64,000 nucleotides of DNA. It comes from Siphlonurus alternatus. Its lineage: Eukaryota; Arthropoda; Insecta; Ephemeroptera; Siphlonuridae. The notes under the pieces were generated by a model, which saw nothing but the letters and a program-made list of their open reading frames with translations, made no database searches and was not told where the DNA came from. The stretch is taken from positions 11,851,671 through 11,915,670 of the forward strand of contig OX463778.1 in NCBI GenBank assembly GCA_949825025.1, given 5' to 3'. Both the position numbers and the translations under genes were made by a program. Shown piece by piece: positions 1 through 10,577 of this stretch (the first letter of the stretch is position 1; every line of letters starts with the position of its first letter).

Positions 1-212
1 CTGCTACGCAAGGTGGTCAGGTGAGACCTTCAAAGTTTTTACTGCATGCAAAGCTCCTTTCTAAATAATTAAGTATACAACTTTTCACTTTATATCTGCA
101 TTAGCTTATAAAAAAATATGTAATGACTTAAAAGTGATAAAACTTCTTAAAAGATGGAAGAAGGGCAGTCGTCATGTTCAATTACTCTATAACTATTTAT
201 AGACTCAAATGG

Positions 213-259
<47 letters not shown>

Positions 260-1434
260 ACTAAAATATCCTTTCAGGTGTTAGCTATACTGTAGTCATT
301 ATTATCAGCTAGATAAGAAATGTTTCATTTTGGTAGAAAATAGAAATATTTAAATTATTTTTGATCCACAGTCAATATGCATAATAAATATTTATTTATG
401 ATTTTAAAAAACAAAATTAAAGAATATTAAAGATAGTTGTTGAGGTGGACCTATAATATACTCCATGTAACTCAATATCAGTAAAAACTCGTTATTATGT
501 AACTTGTTAGGTAAAACTCAATTTTGAATAAAGGATCGAGTCTAGTAAAAAAACAATTAGCATTGCGGGTATAGGAAAAACTTGATGTAAGGTAAACCTA
601 ATTTCGTGAGTCCCTTGACTTTAACTAATAACAAGTTTTTACTGTATATTGTATTAAAGTTTTATAATTAATAAGGTATATATGGCAATAAATCATTCCA
701 GGTACCGTGAGGTGGACGAAGGCTCAGAGCTGGTCCAGTGGTTGTGGAGTATCCTGGAAGGCTTCAGCAACGCCGAGCGAGTCCTCTTCATGCGTTTTGT
801 GTCTGGACGCTCTCGCCTGCCTGCGAATCTTGCCGACCTCTCCCAGCGCTTCCAGGTTTGTGTTGAAACTATATGTTGTCATCTTGACAATCTATATATA
901 CCAATGTGTTTGCTTCCTCAGGTGATGAAAGTGGACCGAGCTCCTGATGGCCTCCCCACAGCACAGACGTGCTTCTTCCAATTGAGGTTGCCTTCATACA
1001 GCAGTCAGGTAAGAGCCATGCAGGCCGGGTGATCATGGACCGCATGTATAATTTATTGACAGCTAGGTTCCAAAAATATTAATTACTACAAATTTAAAAT
1101 TGGAAAAAATCAGAGTAGCATTTACACACTCTGCAATAAAAAAAAAAAATGGTTGATACTCCATTATTATTAATGTAAGAAAATTGCAAAACCGTTAATT
1201 ACAAAACATTGACATATTTCTTAATTGTCTCATATATATATATTTCACCCTAACATCAATTAAGAAAACATGAATATAGGTAAAAATATGTAATTAATAA
1301 AATAATTTGAATTACAGGAGGTGATGGCAGAGCGACTGCGCTACGCCATCAACCACTGTCGCTCCATAGACATGGACAACTACATGCTGGCCCGCAACGC
1401 AGACATGGGTCCAGCCTCGGACGATGAGTATTAG
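1..1434 (+). CDS. HERC1: HERC1, 3' end of gene (HECT E3 ubiquitin ligase C-lobe), partial
   Basis: Four exons are visible: 1-20 (cut by the window edge), 702-855, 922-1008 and 1318-1434, with stop TAG at 1432-1434. All junctions are GT/AG and keep one frame. The protein is the C-lobe of a HECT domain: FSNAERVLFMRFVSGRSRLP, then LPTAQTCFFQLRLP, whose Cys (codon 970-972) is the expected thioester-forming residue, and a tail ending in SIDMDNYMLARN and an acidic DDEY. The tail order matches, from memory, vertebrate HERC1 rather than HERC2, which carries a longer acidic tail. HERC1 is a giant cytosolic/membrane-associated E3 with RCC1-like domains; those lie upstream of this window. Introns are short near the end (66 and 309 bp). 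The fusion of exons is inferred, the HECT assignment is strong, the HERC1 versus other large HERC choice slightly less so. Confidence 0.9.
21..701 (+). other. HERC1 intron with a 40-T tract
   Basis: AT-rich intron. It holds a run of 40 T at 216-255 and one pogo-like MITE at 479-644. Nothing coding is seen. Confidence 0.7.
479..644. mobile_element. MITE family F (pogo/Tigger-like), copy 1
   Basis: Inverted ends CAGTAAAAACTYGTTATTA and its complement bound about 165 bp. The same ends and interior (a motif near TATAGGAAAAACTTGAT) recur at 2391-2580, 43144-43310 and 61310-61495. Ends starting CAGT next to TA are typical of pogo/Tigger elements; that class assignment is inference. Confidence 0.7.
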
Positions 1435-1622
1435 CAGCCCAAAGATCAAATGTGCGATTGACAAAAATGTTGTGAAGCAGCTGCAGGCTTTTGTTGTGGT
1501 GTGATAACTTATTCAGTGTTACTTTTTCTTTCCTTCTCTGACATTTAATGTTTCAATTTTACTTTAATATATGTTTCAATGTTGTGAATGCTAACATAAA
1601 TTCTGTGCAATTAAAAAAATTA

Positions 1623-1628
1623 AATAAA
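1623..1628 (+). promoter_or_regulatory. Probable HERC1 polyadenylation signal
   Basis: An AATAAA hexamer lies about 190 bp after the HERC1 stop codon in AT-rich sequence, followed by a T-rich stretch. It is the first good poly(A) signal after the stop, so the 3' UTR would be about 200 bases. Inferred from position only. Confidence 0.5.
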
Positions 1629-1819
1629 AGTACATATAATGCATTTCTCTTTGTAATTTTTATTTCCGGTGATGTTTAATATATTTATTCCCAAGATTTT
1701 ATTATAATTCAAGTACTATTATAGCTTAGCTGTATGTATAAATACTCGTCATTTAATTGCTAAAGAAATTTTGTAGTGTGTGCTATCGCCACTGAAGTTT
1801 TTATCACTTTCCTTCATGA

Positions 1820-2148
1820 ATGGACAACATACATGAAAATTTTTATTGCAGAAATGAATAGAGGGTACCAAATTATGCTACTCTGAATTTTTTCAGATTT
1901 TTTTGAGACCCAGAACTATTTTTAAATAATTATTGAAAGTGCGGCCACGCCCCCTGGAGGCGTCAATAGGCGTCCAGTTTATATCCTTTTTATTAAGACT
2001 TCAGGGGTGCCAACTGAAATCACAGGACTTTCAATAATTATTTAAAAATAGTTCCGGGTCTCAAACAAATCTGAAAAAATTCAGAGTAGCATAATTTAGT
2101 ACCCTCTATTTATTTCTGCAATAAAATTTTTTCATGTATGTTGTCCAT
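1820..2148. mobile_element. MITE family A, copy 1 (foldback)
   Basis: A 329-bp near-perfect palindrome. The arms run inward from GGACAACATACATGAAAA through AATAGAGGGTACCAAATTA to AATAATTATTGAAAGT. Further copies are at 3517-3836 (diverged subfamily), 5160-5840 (with a nested insertion) and 56415-56754, plus a decayed copy at about 16000-16262. No coding capacity. Confidence 0.85.
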
Positions 2149-2390
2149 TGGCCATATTCTTTTACAAATAAGAATTAGAGGGGGAGAAAGAGGGAGAAGA
2201 CAATAATTAAAAAAATATATTAAAAAGTTATTGTTGACAAATTTTACATTGTTTAAAGAAAAGATGAAAATGCACTTTTTAGAAGTTGTATACTGTATAT
2301 GCAGAGATATGAATACTATTTTAAAAGCTTTATACTATAATATAGACTATCTATTCTCATACAAATATAAATTGCTAACTATATATTATA

Positions 2391-2580
2391 TAGTAAAAAC
2401 TTGTTATTACGTAAAGTCAAGGGACCCAGGAAATTGGGTTTACCTTACATTGAGTTTACCTTATATCAAGTTTTTCCTATACCTGCAATACTGATTAATT
2501 TTTACAGGACCTTTACTCCGTTACTCAATATCAAGTTTTTACCTTATAACAAGTTATGTACTAACAAGTTTTTACTGTAT
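2391..2580. mobile_element. MITE family F, copy 2
   Basis: Ends AGTAAAAACTTGTTATTA and AACAAGTTTTTACTGTAT, same interior as the copy at 61310-61495 but in inverted order. Confidence 0.7.
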
Positions 2581-3052
2581 ACAGTAGAAGGAAAATTTTG
2601 TCATATCTTCAAAAAGTATAATAGCTATAATTATAGTATTTTCTAAAATTAAGATTATTTTTCAGTCATGGACTGAGAAGAAGTTATCAATATGTGACTA
2701 TACCTAACCTTAGCATCTTGCTTGTCCAGAAAACTTGTGACTCAAAACAAAAATCCATTTTTTTTTCTCATTATAATATTTTTATTATTTAATAACAATA
2801 ACAAGTAAGTTATACATTGAAGCATTGTAAATTAAATCTACAATATTATAATTCACTTTATACACAGCATATTGTTATTTTATAATGAACAAGGGGGAGG
2901 ATATTAAATAAATAACTTTGATAAAAACCAGGACTAATCCCCCAAAACAAAACAAAATTACTTTGAAGAAAAATTTGACCTTTAAAATATTGAAGTCTAA
3001 AAACTGAAAGACATTGTTTGAGTAAGAAAAATTGACTGGGAATAAAACAAAA

Positions 3053-3200
3053 TACAGTCAACCAGGGTTACTTTGAAAACCAATCACATGGCAGTTTTCA
3101 AATTGCTCCTGACTGAGCAAGATAGGGAAATTTTAAAGCTGATGTCTGATTGGTGCTTTAAAGTTACCCAGAACTTTCAAAGTAACCCCGGCTGACTGTA
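3053..3200. mobile_element. Short TIR element R (TACAGTCA ends)
   Basis: TACAGTCAACC followed by GGGTTACTTTGAAA on the left is mirrored by TTTCAAAGTAACCC and GGCTGACTGTA on the right, 148 bp overall. Looks like a pogo-type MITE; only one copy is seen here. Confidence 0.55.
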
Positions 3201-3316
3201 TTCTGAATAATATTGGAGTCTATGAGCTCATGACTTTGATTGTAGTCACTCTAGACTGTAGGCAGAAAAACATCATCACATCATCACAAGAGACACATAA
3301 GACTAGAGTGAAGGCA

Positions 3317-6300
3317 CTACATGTTCTCCTCTTGTAAGATCTCCACCAGCTTTGGGTCGTCAAACGAAGCAGTTGTGAATAACCAACCTGAAAATATAAT
3401 AAACAGCTTTGTTATATTTTGCAAATAGGATCAAATGTGCAGAATAGATCTTCCTTTTGCAGGTAAATAGGACTTAATGGGGGATCTTTTTAAAGAGTAT
3501 TCTCTTAACTCCTCCAATGAGATATTAGAATGTGAAAATTTTTGTGGCCTTATCGAAAGAAGGGGTAAAAATATGGTACTGTGAATTTTTTCAGATTTTT
3601 CTGAGACCGGGAACTATTTTAAAAAAATTATTGAAAGTCTATTTTATGATGTCACGGGCGGCACTGCCCTATCCTTTTTCTTAAGGAGTGCCGCCCGTGA
3701 CGTCATCAAAATATACTTTCAATAATTTTTTAAAAATAGTTCCCGTACTCAGAAAAATCTGAAAAAATGCACAGTACCATATTTTTACTCTTTCTTTCAA
3801 TTAAGCCACTAAAATTTTTACATTCTAATTTCTCATAGAATGTCATCTAGGAAATTATAAAAAGAGCTTCACAGTGATTTTAACATATTGTCGTGGTAGC
3901 ATCTAGTTTGCCCATCTCAACTTCGTAGATTTTACATAGATTGCCTATTTCATTTTTATATGTTACCTGAAAATGGATTGAGATTGGTAATGTAAGTAAA
4001 TTCTATTAAGGCGGGATTGACAAACGAGACGCTACCATGATATGTTACCGTAGTAAAAAACAGATTTATATTTGATTTTGATTTATAAAATTAGCATTGA
4101 AATTTTGGTGACTAAAATCTATAAAAATGATGAATACCCTATGAATGATGATATAACAAATACAAAAATATCATACTACTGCATAAGCTGTTATAAACAG
4201 CGGTGTCAACATTTTTCAAGACTGTAAAAACATATTTAGATTTAACTCTCACCCAGTATCCGGCTCTCTCCCAGGGGTGCATGCATGAGCAGGACGCAGC
4301 CAGCTACGTGCTGAACTCGCATGCCCGGGGAGCTGAGCCTGCGGGCGGCCTCCACCTGCGCTGCCGTCGAGGGACCTGGAGACACTCCGGAGACGGTTTC
4401 GCTGGATGGGAAGTCTGCCCAGAAACCTGCGACGCTCAGCTTGGAACACACTCGTCGTGCAGTCTCCTCAAACTGAAACAAAATGGCCGTCAGAAACACT
4501 CTCTGTGGCAATCTTATTTAGAAAAGTTAGGTAACTTTTATTAACAAACTTAATTTCTAAAAATGTACAGAAGATAAAATATAACATCTGCTATGAATTT
4601 TTAAAAGAAGCTCCACATAAGAAGATTTATAAGATAACTCTGCACATAAGTAATTATTTATTTAATTTTTCGGATTTTTACCTTTACCTTTTACTACCTT
4701 CGAAAAGTTAAAAAAACAATGCATTCAATATGAATACCGTTTGCACGAAAAAGTTATTTACTAATATAAGTAATTATAATGCGTCTGATGAAGAGAGATC
4801 TGTAATATCAATCATACAATTAAACTGTCAATCTTTAGATCCTGCTCTGGCTCATGCTAACGAAGGAAAGTTGACAAATTAAAATAAAGACTTTTCAAAG
4901 ATGACATGACAGCACGGAAGTGCTCAGTTATTAATGTGTCTTTAGTTACTTTGATATCTCACCATTGAAAGAAGTCGTTTTATGTCTTTCTCCATGTTCT
5001 TTGGTAAACAGCGAAGGGCCACACAGACTGCTGTGAGATGACCATGGCCAACGTTTGCTCGAGGAAAAAGATCTAGAACCTCTGAAAACAAAATCATGTT
5101 TACTATTCAGTAACAAACTCCATTTTATTCCAAATGTACAATCTAGGTTGTGCAGCTGCATGAAATTTTCTTTTATTTCAGAAATAAATAGAGGGTACCA
5201 AATTATGCTACTCTGAATTTTTTCAGATTTTTTTGAGACCTGGAACTATTTTTAAATAATTATTGAAAGTGTCCCCTGGAGGCGTTAATAGGCGTCTAGT
5301 CGCGTCTAGTCGCTTAAAGGGATACAGGCCTCAAATTACAAATTAGACAGACATTAAGTGTTGCTCGAGTTTATAATAAACATTCGTATTATTTTTACAT
5401 GCGCGCGGTGCGTCTGTGCGAAGTCGCGCTACAAAGAAAGTCCTTGCTGACGTCACAACTCACAGCTAGCACCGATTAGCATTGAGTTGTGACGTCATCA
5501 AGGACTTCATGACGTCATCAAGGACTAAATTTCTTACTTTGAACTGCGACTTCGCACGGATGCATCACGCGTGGAAAAAAATGATGCGAATGTTGATTAT
5601 ATACTCTAAACCCACTTGGCGACTGTCTGATTTGTAATTTGAGGCCTGTATTCCTTTAATGTCTCTATCTTTTTTATTAAGGAATCAGGGGTGCCAACTT
5701 AACTTACAGAACTTTCAATAATTTTTTAAAAATATATCTGGGACTAAAAAAAAAAAAATAATTAAAAAAATCTGAAAAAATTCAGAGTAGCATAATTTGG
5801 TACCCTCTATTCATTTCTACAGTACAAAATGTCATGCAGGTGTTCCAAATTAACTTACGGTCTCTTAACAAATAAGGACAGTCAACAGCCTGGCACCGGA
5901 ACGCCTGTGGTTCACTTGGCACAAATGATAGTTCTCCCGCTAACACAGCCAATTGAGTGACAATCTGAAATGAAAAGCACGGTCAGAACAAGATTAAGAC
6001 GTAATACGGAGGTCTATACGTTACCTCCATGTGTCGTATATAACTTGAATCAGGTAACGTTACATATTGTGGAGTTTTCTTGGGTCTAGGAACTTTCTTG
6101 AACATGCTTGATCTTTGCTTGCGTTGTGGAGAAAGCCCAACATTGCCAGGTAGACAGAAGCGGTAACCTCGCATGCCCAGCAACTCCCAGTTTGCATGTT
6201 CGTTCCATGGGGTCTCATCAGAAGCTGAACAAAGAGACACAATTAGTTTAATTTAAATCAACAAACTAATTTGAAAACTTCTGAACTACCTGTAAATCCA

Positions 6301-9300
6301 GCATTATCAGACAGTACAGTATATGTATATATCACAATAATGCTTACAATTACATTTTCCTGTCACTGTACCCCTGACAACACGAACTTTGCCCCTGCTT
6401 CGTTTGTTGATGCTGCGATTCAAAAATACAAAACATTGCAGATATTTAATTTAGGGAGAGGCAAGAAGAGCACCTAGTCTAGTCATATATCAATAATGTT
6501 CAAGTTTGCCACACCTTTTTAAACTGGGTGGCAACGCCCAGAAACAGAGCAGCAGGAGTAAAGTTTATGGTGTCCAAATATGTATATAAACAATGCACCG
6601 ATGACGGTGATGACTGTGTCTGATCAACCTTAATTTTGCTTTTACAGGAATCTGCTTCAGGATAATGAAATTTAATGAGCGCTGAGAGCCTGCTGTCAAA
6701 TATATACAATATCACAACTGATTTTATGCATAATGTACTGACTATTGATCATACTAGAGGTATCAGTGACCCCCGTGTTTTGTAAAAGAACTAACAACAT
6801 TTCAAAAGGTGTCATGTTTCTCGGGATGGTACTGTATGTATGATAATGTAGTAGCAATGTTGCACCAGTTGTGTGTATGCATACGTGTCTCTCGCTTACC
6901 GGTACCATCCCAAAAAAACATGGAATGGAACTTTCTGAAATTTTGATCAACCTTCTGGCCATGTTAGAGTATCGTCAGGGGTTTCCCAGGGCAGTGTCTT
7001 GGGTCCTTTATTATTTCTGATTTATATAGAGGATTTGCCAAGAGGAGTAAAGTCGAAGGTGAGACTGTTTGCAGATGACAGTGTTGTGTACAGGAAGGTG
7101 GAAAGTGAGGATGACGTTGTTGAATTTCAGCAGGATCTTGATATTTTGCAAGGGTGGGTTGATGATAATGGGATGAAGTTGAATGTGGCGAAGTGTTGTG
7201 TGGTTGTGTTTGGCAGGAAAAGGACAAGGAGGGTGTTGCAGTATATATTGGGGGGTGAAGTTTTGAAAGAAGTTGATAAGTACAAGTATTTGGGTGTGGT
7301 GTTGCACAGAAAATTGATGTGGAATGAACATATTAAGTATGTTACTTCTAAGAGTAGAAAGTTCTTGGAGTTTGTTATGAGAAATCTGAAGGGAGCTACT
7401 ATGTTCGTGAGAGATAGCACTTATAGAGCCATGGTGAGACCCATGCTTGAGTATGGATGCAGTGTTTGGGATCCATACAGGAGTGTTGGGGTGAAGGAGT
7501 TGGAGAAAGTTCAGAGAAGAGCAGCGAGAAGAGTTATGGGCGTATGGGACGATGAAAGTTGGTGGGAGATGGAAAGGAGGTCAGAAAAGAGTTTGAGAGT
7601 GTAACTGCGATGATTGAAAAGTTGGGGTGGGAGTTGCTGGAGGAGAGAAGGAGGGATTGTAGACTTTGTGTTATGTATAAAATAACAAGAAATAGTGAGG
7701 GTTGGAGGGAGTTGAGCTCTCGTATTAAGAGAGGTGTTTACATTGGAAGGAGTGATCACAGTTGGAAGTTGGATTTTGTCGGCAGTAGAAGTGATGTGGG
7801 AAAATATTCCTTCATTAACAGGACTGTAAGAGAGTGGAATTTGCTGAAGGCAGAAGTTGTTGAAGCAGAGAGTTATGAGTTGTTTAAGAGGGTTTTGAGA
7901 CAAGCAAACCCTTCGCGAGCCACCGTGGCGTAGCCACATTTGCAGCATTAATTTTATTATTATTATTTTATTTATATGAAACAGAGATCTGTGATGGTCT
8001 CTGCATAATTACAGTACGTATGAATATACAGTGTGCATAACATCATAAATCATTCCTCAGGCTTTGGATATTGCTTTGGTCCATTGAGAAAAAGTAGAGG
8101 TGTCCGTCCTGACTGAGGTTTTCCACGGTTCCCTCAGTCTCACCTCAGCGAATGCTGGGACGCGTAAGCATGCAGGCCGTGGCCACTATCCGTTCCCTAC
8201 CTTATCCCTACCCAGTACCCCGCCGCGAGCTGTAAGCTCTTAGGGGTGTATCCTTGTAAAAAAAAAAAATTATGCATAATATTGAAGTTCAACTTCAATC
8301 CTATTAAAGATTTAAAGATTAAAGATTAAATAGCAGTGTGTACACACATTACATACATACACCACTGCTTGCGGCTATTGTGGGTATTCCACCACGGTGG
8401 CTCGCTTGCTTGCGGCTGACTCTCTCAGCCCCTCCCTGAACTCACCAACACTCCGAGCATCCACAAGCCCAGAGTCCAACAAATTCCACTCCCTCACCGT
8501 TCTTCTCAAAAAAGAATACTTGCCCACATCATTTTTGCTTCTCCTATACTCCAGCTTCCAAGCATGGTCCCTCCTACCTTTATAACGCCCTTCCTCAGTA
8601 CGATCGCTAAGCTCCTCCCAGCCCTTTTGGTTCCTAGTTATTTTATACATTGCTGTCAGTCTACTTTGCTTCCTCCTTTCCTCCAGATCCTCCCATCCCA
8701 GTTGCTCTATCATTCTAGTCACACTCTCTCTTCCCTTATAAATTTTGTTTTTATCACAGGTAAAGCTCCAGTTCCCCTTTTCTAAAACCCTTCTTGCTGC
8801 TCGTCTTTGTATCTTTTCCATCTCTTTCTTCCCTTTTGCTCTATACGGGTCCCACGCATTACATCCATATTCCATTATTGGTCTAATCAGAGACTTGTAT
8901 GCTTTTTCTCTTACTGTCCTGCCTGCCCCCTTAAGATTCCTCATTACAAACTCAAGATTCCTTCTGCTCTTTGCGGTTACATACCTAATATGTTCATCCC
9001 AATTAAGTTTGCACTGAAGCATTACTCCCAGATATTTGTATTTGTCCTCTGATTTGATTTCTTCCCCCTCCATAAAATATTTAACCTGACTTTGCTCCCT
9101 TCTTTTGTTGAACTTAACCACACTACATTTTCCCACATTAAGCTTCATTTTATTAGCTTCTATCCATATACCCACTGTCTCCAGATCCTTTTGTAGAATT
9201 TGCTCATCCTGCTTATTACTTACTGTCCTATAGATTACGCTGTCATCAGCAAAAAGCCTCATCTCCTATTCTGTAATATTAAAATTATGCACTTACTTCA

Positions 9301-9563
9301 TTATTTGATTTCTTTATAATTTGAGTATTTAACTTCTTATTAAACTCGGAAGATTAAATAAAGATAAATTAAATATTAAGACATTATGGGGTTTGCTTGC
9401 ACAGCTTGCATAATATGGCAACCAGACCAAACTTACTTGGCACAGTCAGTGGTTCATGAGACGTTTTCGGGTCTTTTCCCTTCGAGGAGAAAGCACTAGT
9501 TGCAAATTTAAGAAGATCATTTTGTCCTTTGCACAGAATTCTACAATTCCTAAAGCTAAGCAT
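3317..9563 (-). CDS. MMADHC: MMADHC (cblD) cobalamin trafficking protein, complete
   Basis: Six exons on the minus strand: 9437-9563 (ATG at 9561-9563), 6025-6224, 5859-5964, 4963-5081, 4253-4472 and 3317-3387 (stop TAG at 3317-3319). Exon lengths sum to 843 nt, so 280 aa, close to the human 296 aa; all phases match. Recognisable blocks in order are a basic, Ser-rich N-terminus (MLSFRNCRILCK) like a mitochondrial leader, RFCLPGNVG, CQAVDCPYLLRD, DLFPRANVGHGHLT, the helix FEETARRVCSKL followed by GFWADF, and the C-terminal WLFTTASFDD. In the family this protein takes cobalamin from MMACHC and divides it between cytosolic methionine synthase and mitochondrial methylmalonyl-CoA mutase. The C-terminal domain lacks the nitroreductase catalytic function of MMACHC. 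Intron 1 (3.2 kb) is inflated by LINE and MITE insertions. Start chosen because it is the first ATG of a leader-like exon that joins exon 2 in frame. Head-to-head with the kinase gene upstream. Confidence 0.9.
3517..3836. mobile_element. MITE family A, diverged copy 2, in MMADHC intron 5
   Basis: Palindrome with arms ATGAGATATTAGAATGTGAA to its complement. The mid-arm block (GAATTTTTTCAGATTTTT then GAACTATTTT and ATTGAAAGT) is shared with copy 1, but outer ends and centre (GTCACGGGCGGCAC) differ, so it is a subfamily. Confidence 0.75.
3890..4041. mobile_element. Short TIR element S
   Basis: GTCGTGGTAGCATCTAGTTT on the left pairs with AAACGAGACGCTACCATGA on the right, about 150 bp. Single copy in this window, in MMADHC intron 5. 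Confidence 0.5.
5160..5840. mobile_element. MITE family A, copy 3, split by a nested element
   Basis: Left arm (about 5160-5313) and right arm (about 5660-5840) match copy 1, with AATAGAGGGTACC ends. The centre is interrupted at TTAA by element P. Located in MMADHC intron 3, about 20 bp from the exon at 5859-5964. Confidence 0.8.
5318..5655. mobile_element. TTAA-flanked MITE P nested in MITE A
   Basis: Inverted ends AGGGATACAGGCCTCAAATT and AATTTGAGGCCTGTATTCCT are flanked by TTAA at 5314-5317 and 5656-5659, the signature target of piggyBac-type transposases. The interior holds further paired blocks with TGACGTCA sites. No ORF. Confidence 0.75.
6360..6600. repeat. Dispersed repeat N, copy 1
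   Basis: Ends read GAACTTTGCCCCTGCTTCGT and, inverted, GCAGGAGTAAAGTTTATGGT. Similar blocks recur at about 15560-15970, 33020-33200 and 61930-62125. Looks like a decayed TIR family. Confidence 0.5.
6962..7990 (+). mobile_element. 5'-truncated LINE reverse transcriptase fragment (jockey/CR1-like), frameshifted
   Basis: The reading frame opens at the RT motif SGVSQGSVLGPLLF, goes through the catalytic LFADDS box, the GMKLNVAKC and YKYLGV blocks and the thumb, as far as KVQRRAARRVMG near 7540. It then shifts frame: the continuation (ESVTAMIEKLGWE to SRATVA) lies in another frame and ends at a stop near 7933. The N-terminal endonuclease and front half of the RT are missing, as in typical 5'-truncated non-LTR copies. 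Dead copy, within MMADHC intron 1 but on the opposite strand. Confidence 0.85.
8040..8250. repeat. Dispersed repeat Z, copy 1 (possible LINE 3' UTR)
   Basis: Core TTTTCCACGGTTCCCTCAGT followed by CTCACCTCAGCGAATGCTGG. Related copies at about 17390-17500, 30277-30375, 34325-34470 and 53265-53590. Here it directly follows the LINE ORF, so it may be LINE 3' UTR; that link is inference. Confidence 0.5.
8341..9266 (-). mobile_element. 5'-truncated LINE reverse transcriptase fragment, intact frame
   Basis: An uninterrupted minus-strand frame (stop at 8375, opening at 9262) starts exactly at the catalytic LFADDS box and contains MKLNVGKCSVVKF, KYKYLGVMLQ, RNLKGAGRTVREKAYKSL, IQRRAARR and a C-terminal SFLRRTVREWNLL. 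It is the same family as the plus-strand fragment at 6962-7990 but clearly a different copy. Its frame is intact for 295 codons although the front half is lost. The flanking repeat ATTAAAGATTTAAAGATTAA at about 8303-8325 may be its 3' tail. It lies in MMADHC intron 1 in sense orientation. Confidence 0.85.
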
Positions 9564-10577
9564 CGAACTTTTGATGATATATCAAAGCAAATTAATATTT
9601 TGTAAACTTGTCAAAATAACTTTCCCTCTCCTATCTTCATCAGCTGTTCGGATGACGCAAAAAATACAACTACCAACTTAAAAAAAAATTGGCAAACTAT
9701 TTAGATATAAATTGATTATGTTTAAACAAATTATAATTATTATAAAATGTAAGTTGGTAAAGACTTCTAAATATTTTGTGCTAATTTTATCCATTAATTT
9801 TAATTTTTACACGAGCCCCCACCCACCGGTGCTCCCCTCCTCCCTCCTGAGACCCCTCCCCTCCCCCGCGGCTTTAGCGAGTTGATCTCGCAAACCAACA
9901 AGACGGAAGAAGACATCGAACTTCGTTCATTGAAACAGTGTTAATTTGAAAAAAAATTAAGCTATTGTGTGAGTTAAGTTGCTAAATCTTAACTCAAGAT
10001 CCGGATTAATAGACTAGTTTATAAAACATCGGGCGAGGTGCTTGTTGTGCGGCAGCGCAAAGCAGTTGCGCAGGCGTATCGGCGAGGTCACATCAGTGAG
10101 CGATGCCAAGTGGATAGTTTGGGGCTGGAAATGGGGACGAAATTCAGTGACTGGTAATACATAAATCGCTCCTTATAAAAGGAACGTATTGTTTACTAAT
10201 TTTAGAATATACAAATTTGATTTTAAATATATTTTTTTCATTTTTACCTGAGATTAAGTTAAAATACTTAAAGAATGGAAGTCTCGGACCATCCAAGTTT
10301 AACTTCATGTAATAGCCGTAATTTTCTGAACTTAATTTGTTACGCTTGTAAAACATAATATAATTTATTGTTAAAACACTCTTCTAAATCGTGAAGTTAT
10401 TAAATGTGTTGTGAGAAGTGTTCTGAAGCCATAAAAGTGCAACCAAAAGTGACATGGCTGCTATTGCTACCTGTGACAGGAGGAGCAGCAGCCATTTTCA
10501 GTGCTAATCCATTTAGTGCGGTCTGATTGTGAGTGCTTGTGCCGCCCTGCTTTAGCATTTTGTGGCCTCTGCTCAGT
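9564..10577. promoter_or_regulatory. Head-to-head promoter interval of MMADHC and CSNK1G
   Basis: About 1 kb separates the two start codons. 9815-9890 is C-rich and 10030-10140 is CpG-rich against an AT-rich background; TGCGCAGGCG at 10067-10076 resembles an NRF1 site and GCAGCCATTTTC near 10488 a YY1/Pho-type site. No TATA box is obvious. The parts next to each ATG should be 5' UTR. A bidirectional promoter is inferred from geometry and composition only. Confidence 0.5.

Larger units (their letters stand above)
1435..3316. other. Convergent HERC1/MMADHC intergenic region
   Basis: No coding exon is seen. The region contains HERC1 3' UTR, MITEs of families A (1820-2148), F (2391-2580) and R (3053-3200), and probably the MMADHC 3' UTR on the minus strand; a minus-strand AATAAA is at 2781-2786. 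Confidence 0.6.

Noticed and set aside
4203..4544. Plus-strand open frame over MMADHC exon 5
   Set aside because: Shadow of the minus-strand coding exon, which matches MMADHC.
6181..6224. CTGATGAGACC on the minus strand as another hammerhead core
   Set aside because: No GAAA box, stem II or NUH triplet in position; it is MMADHC coding sequence.
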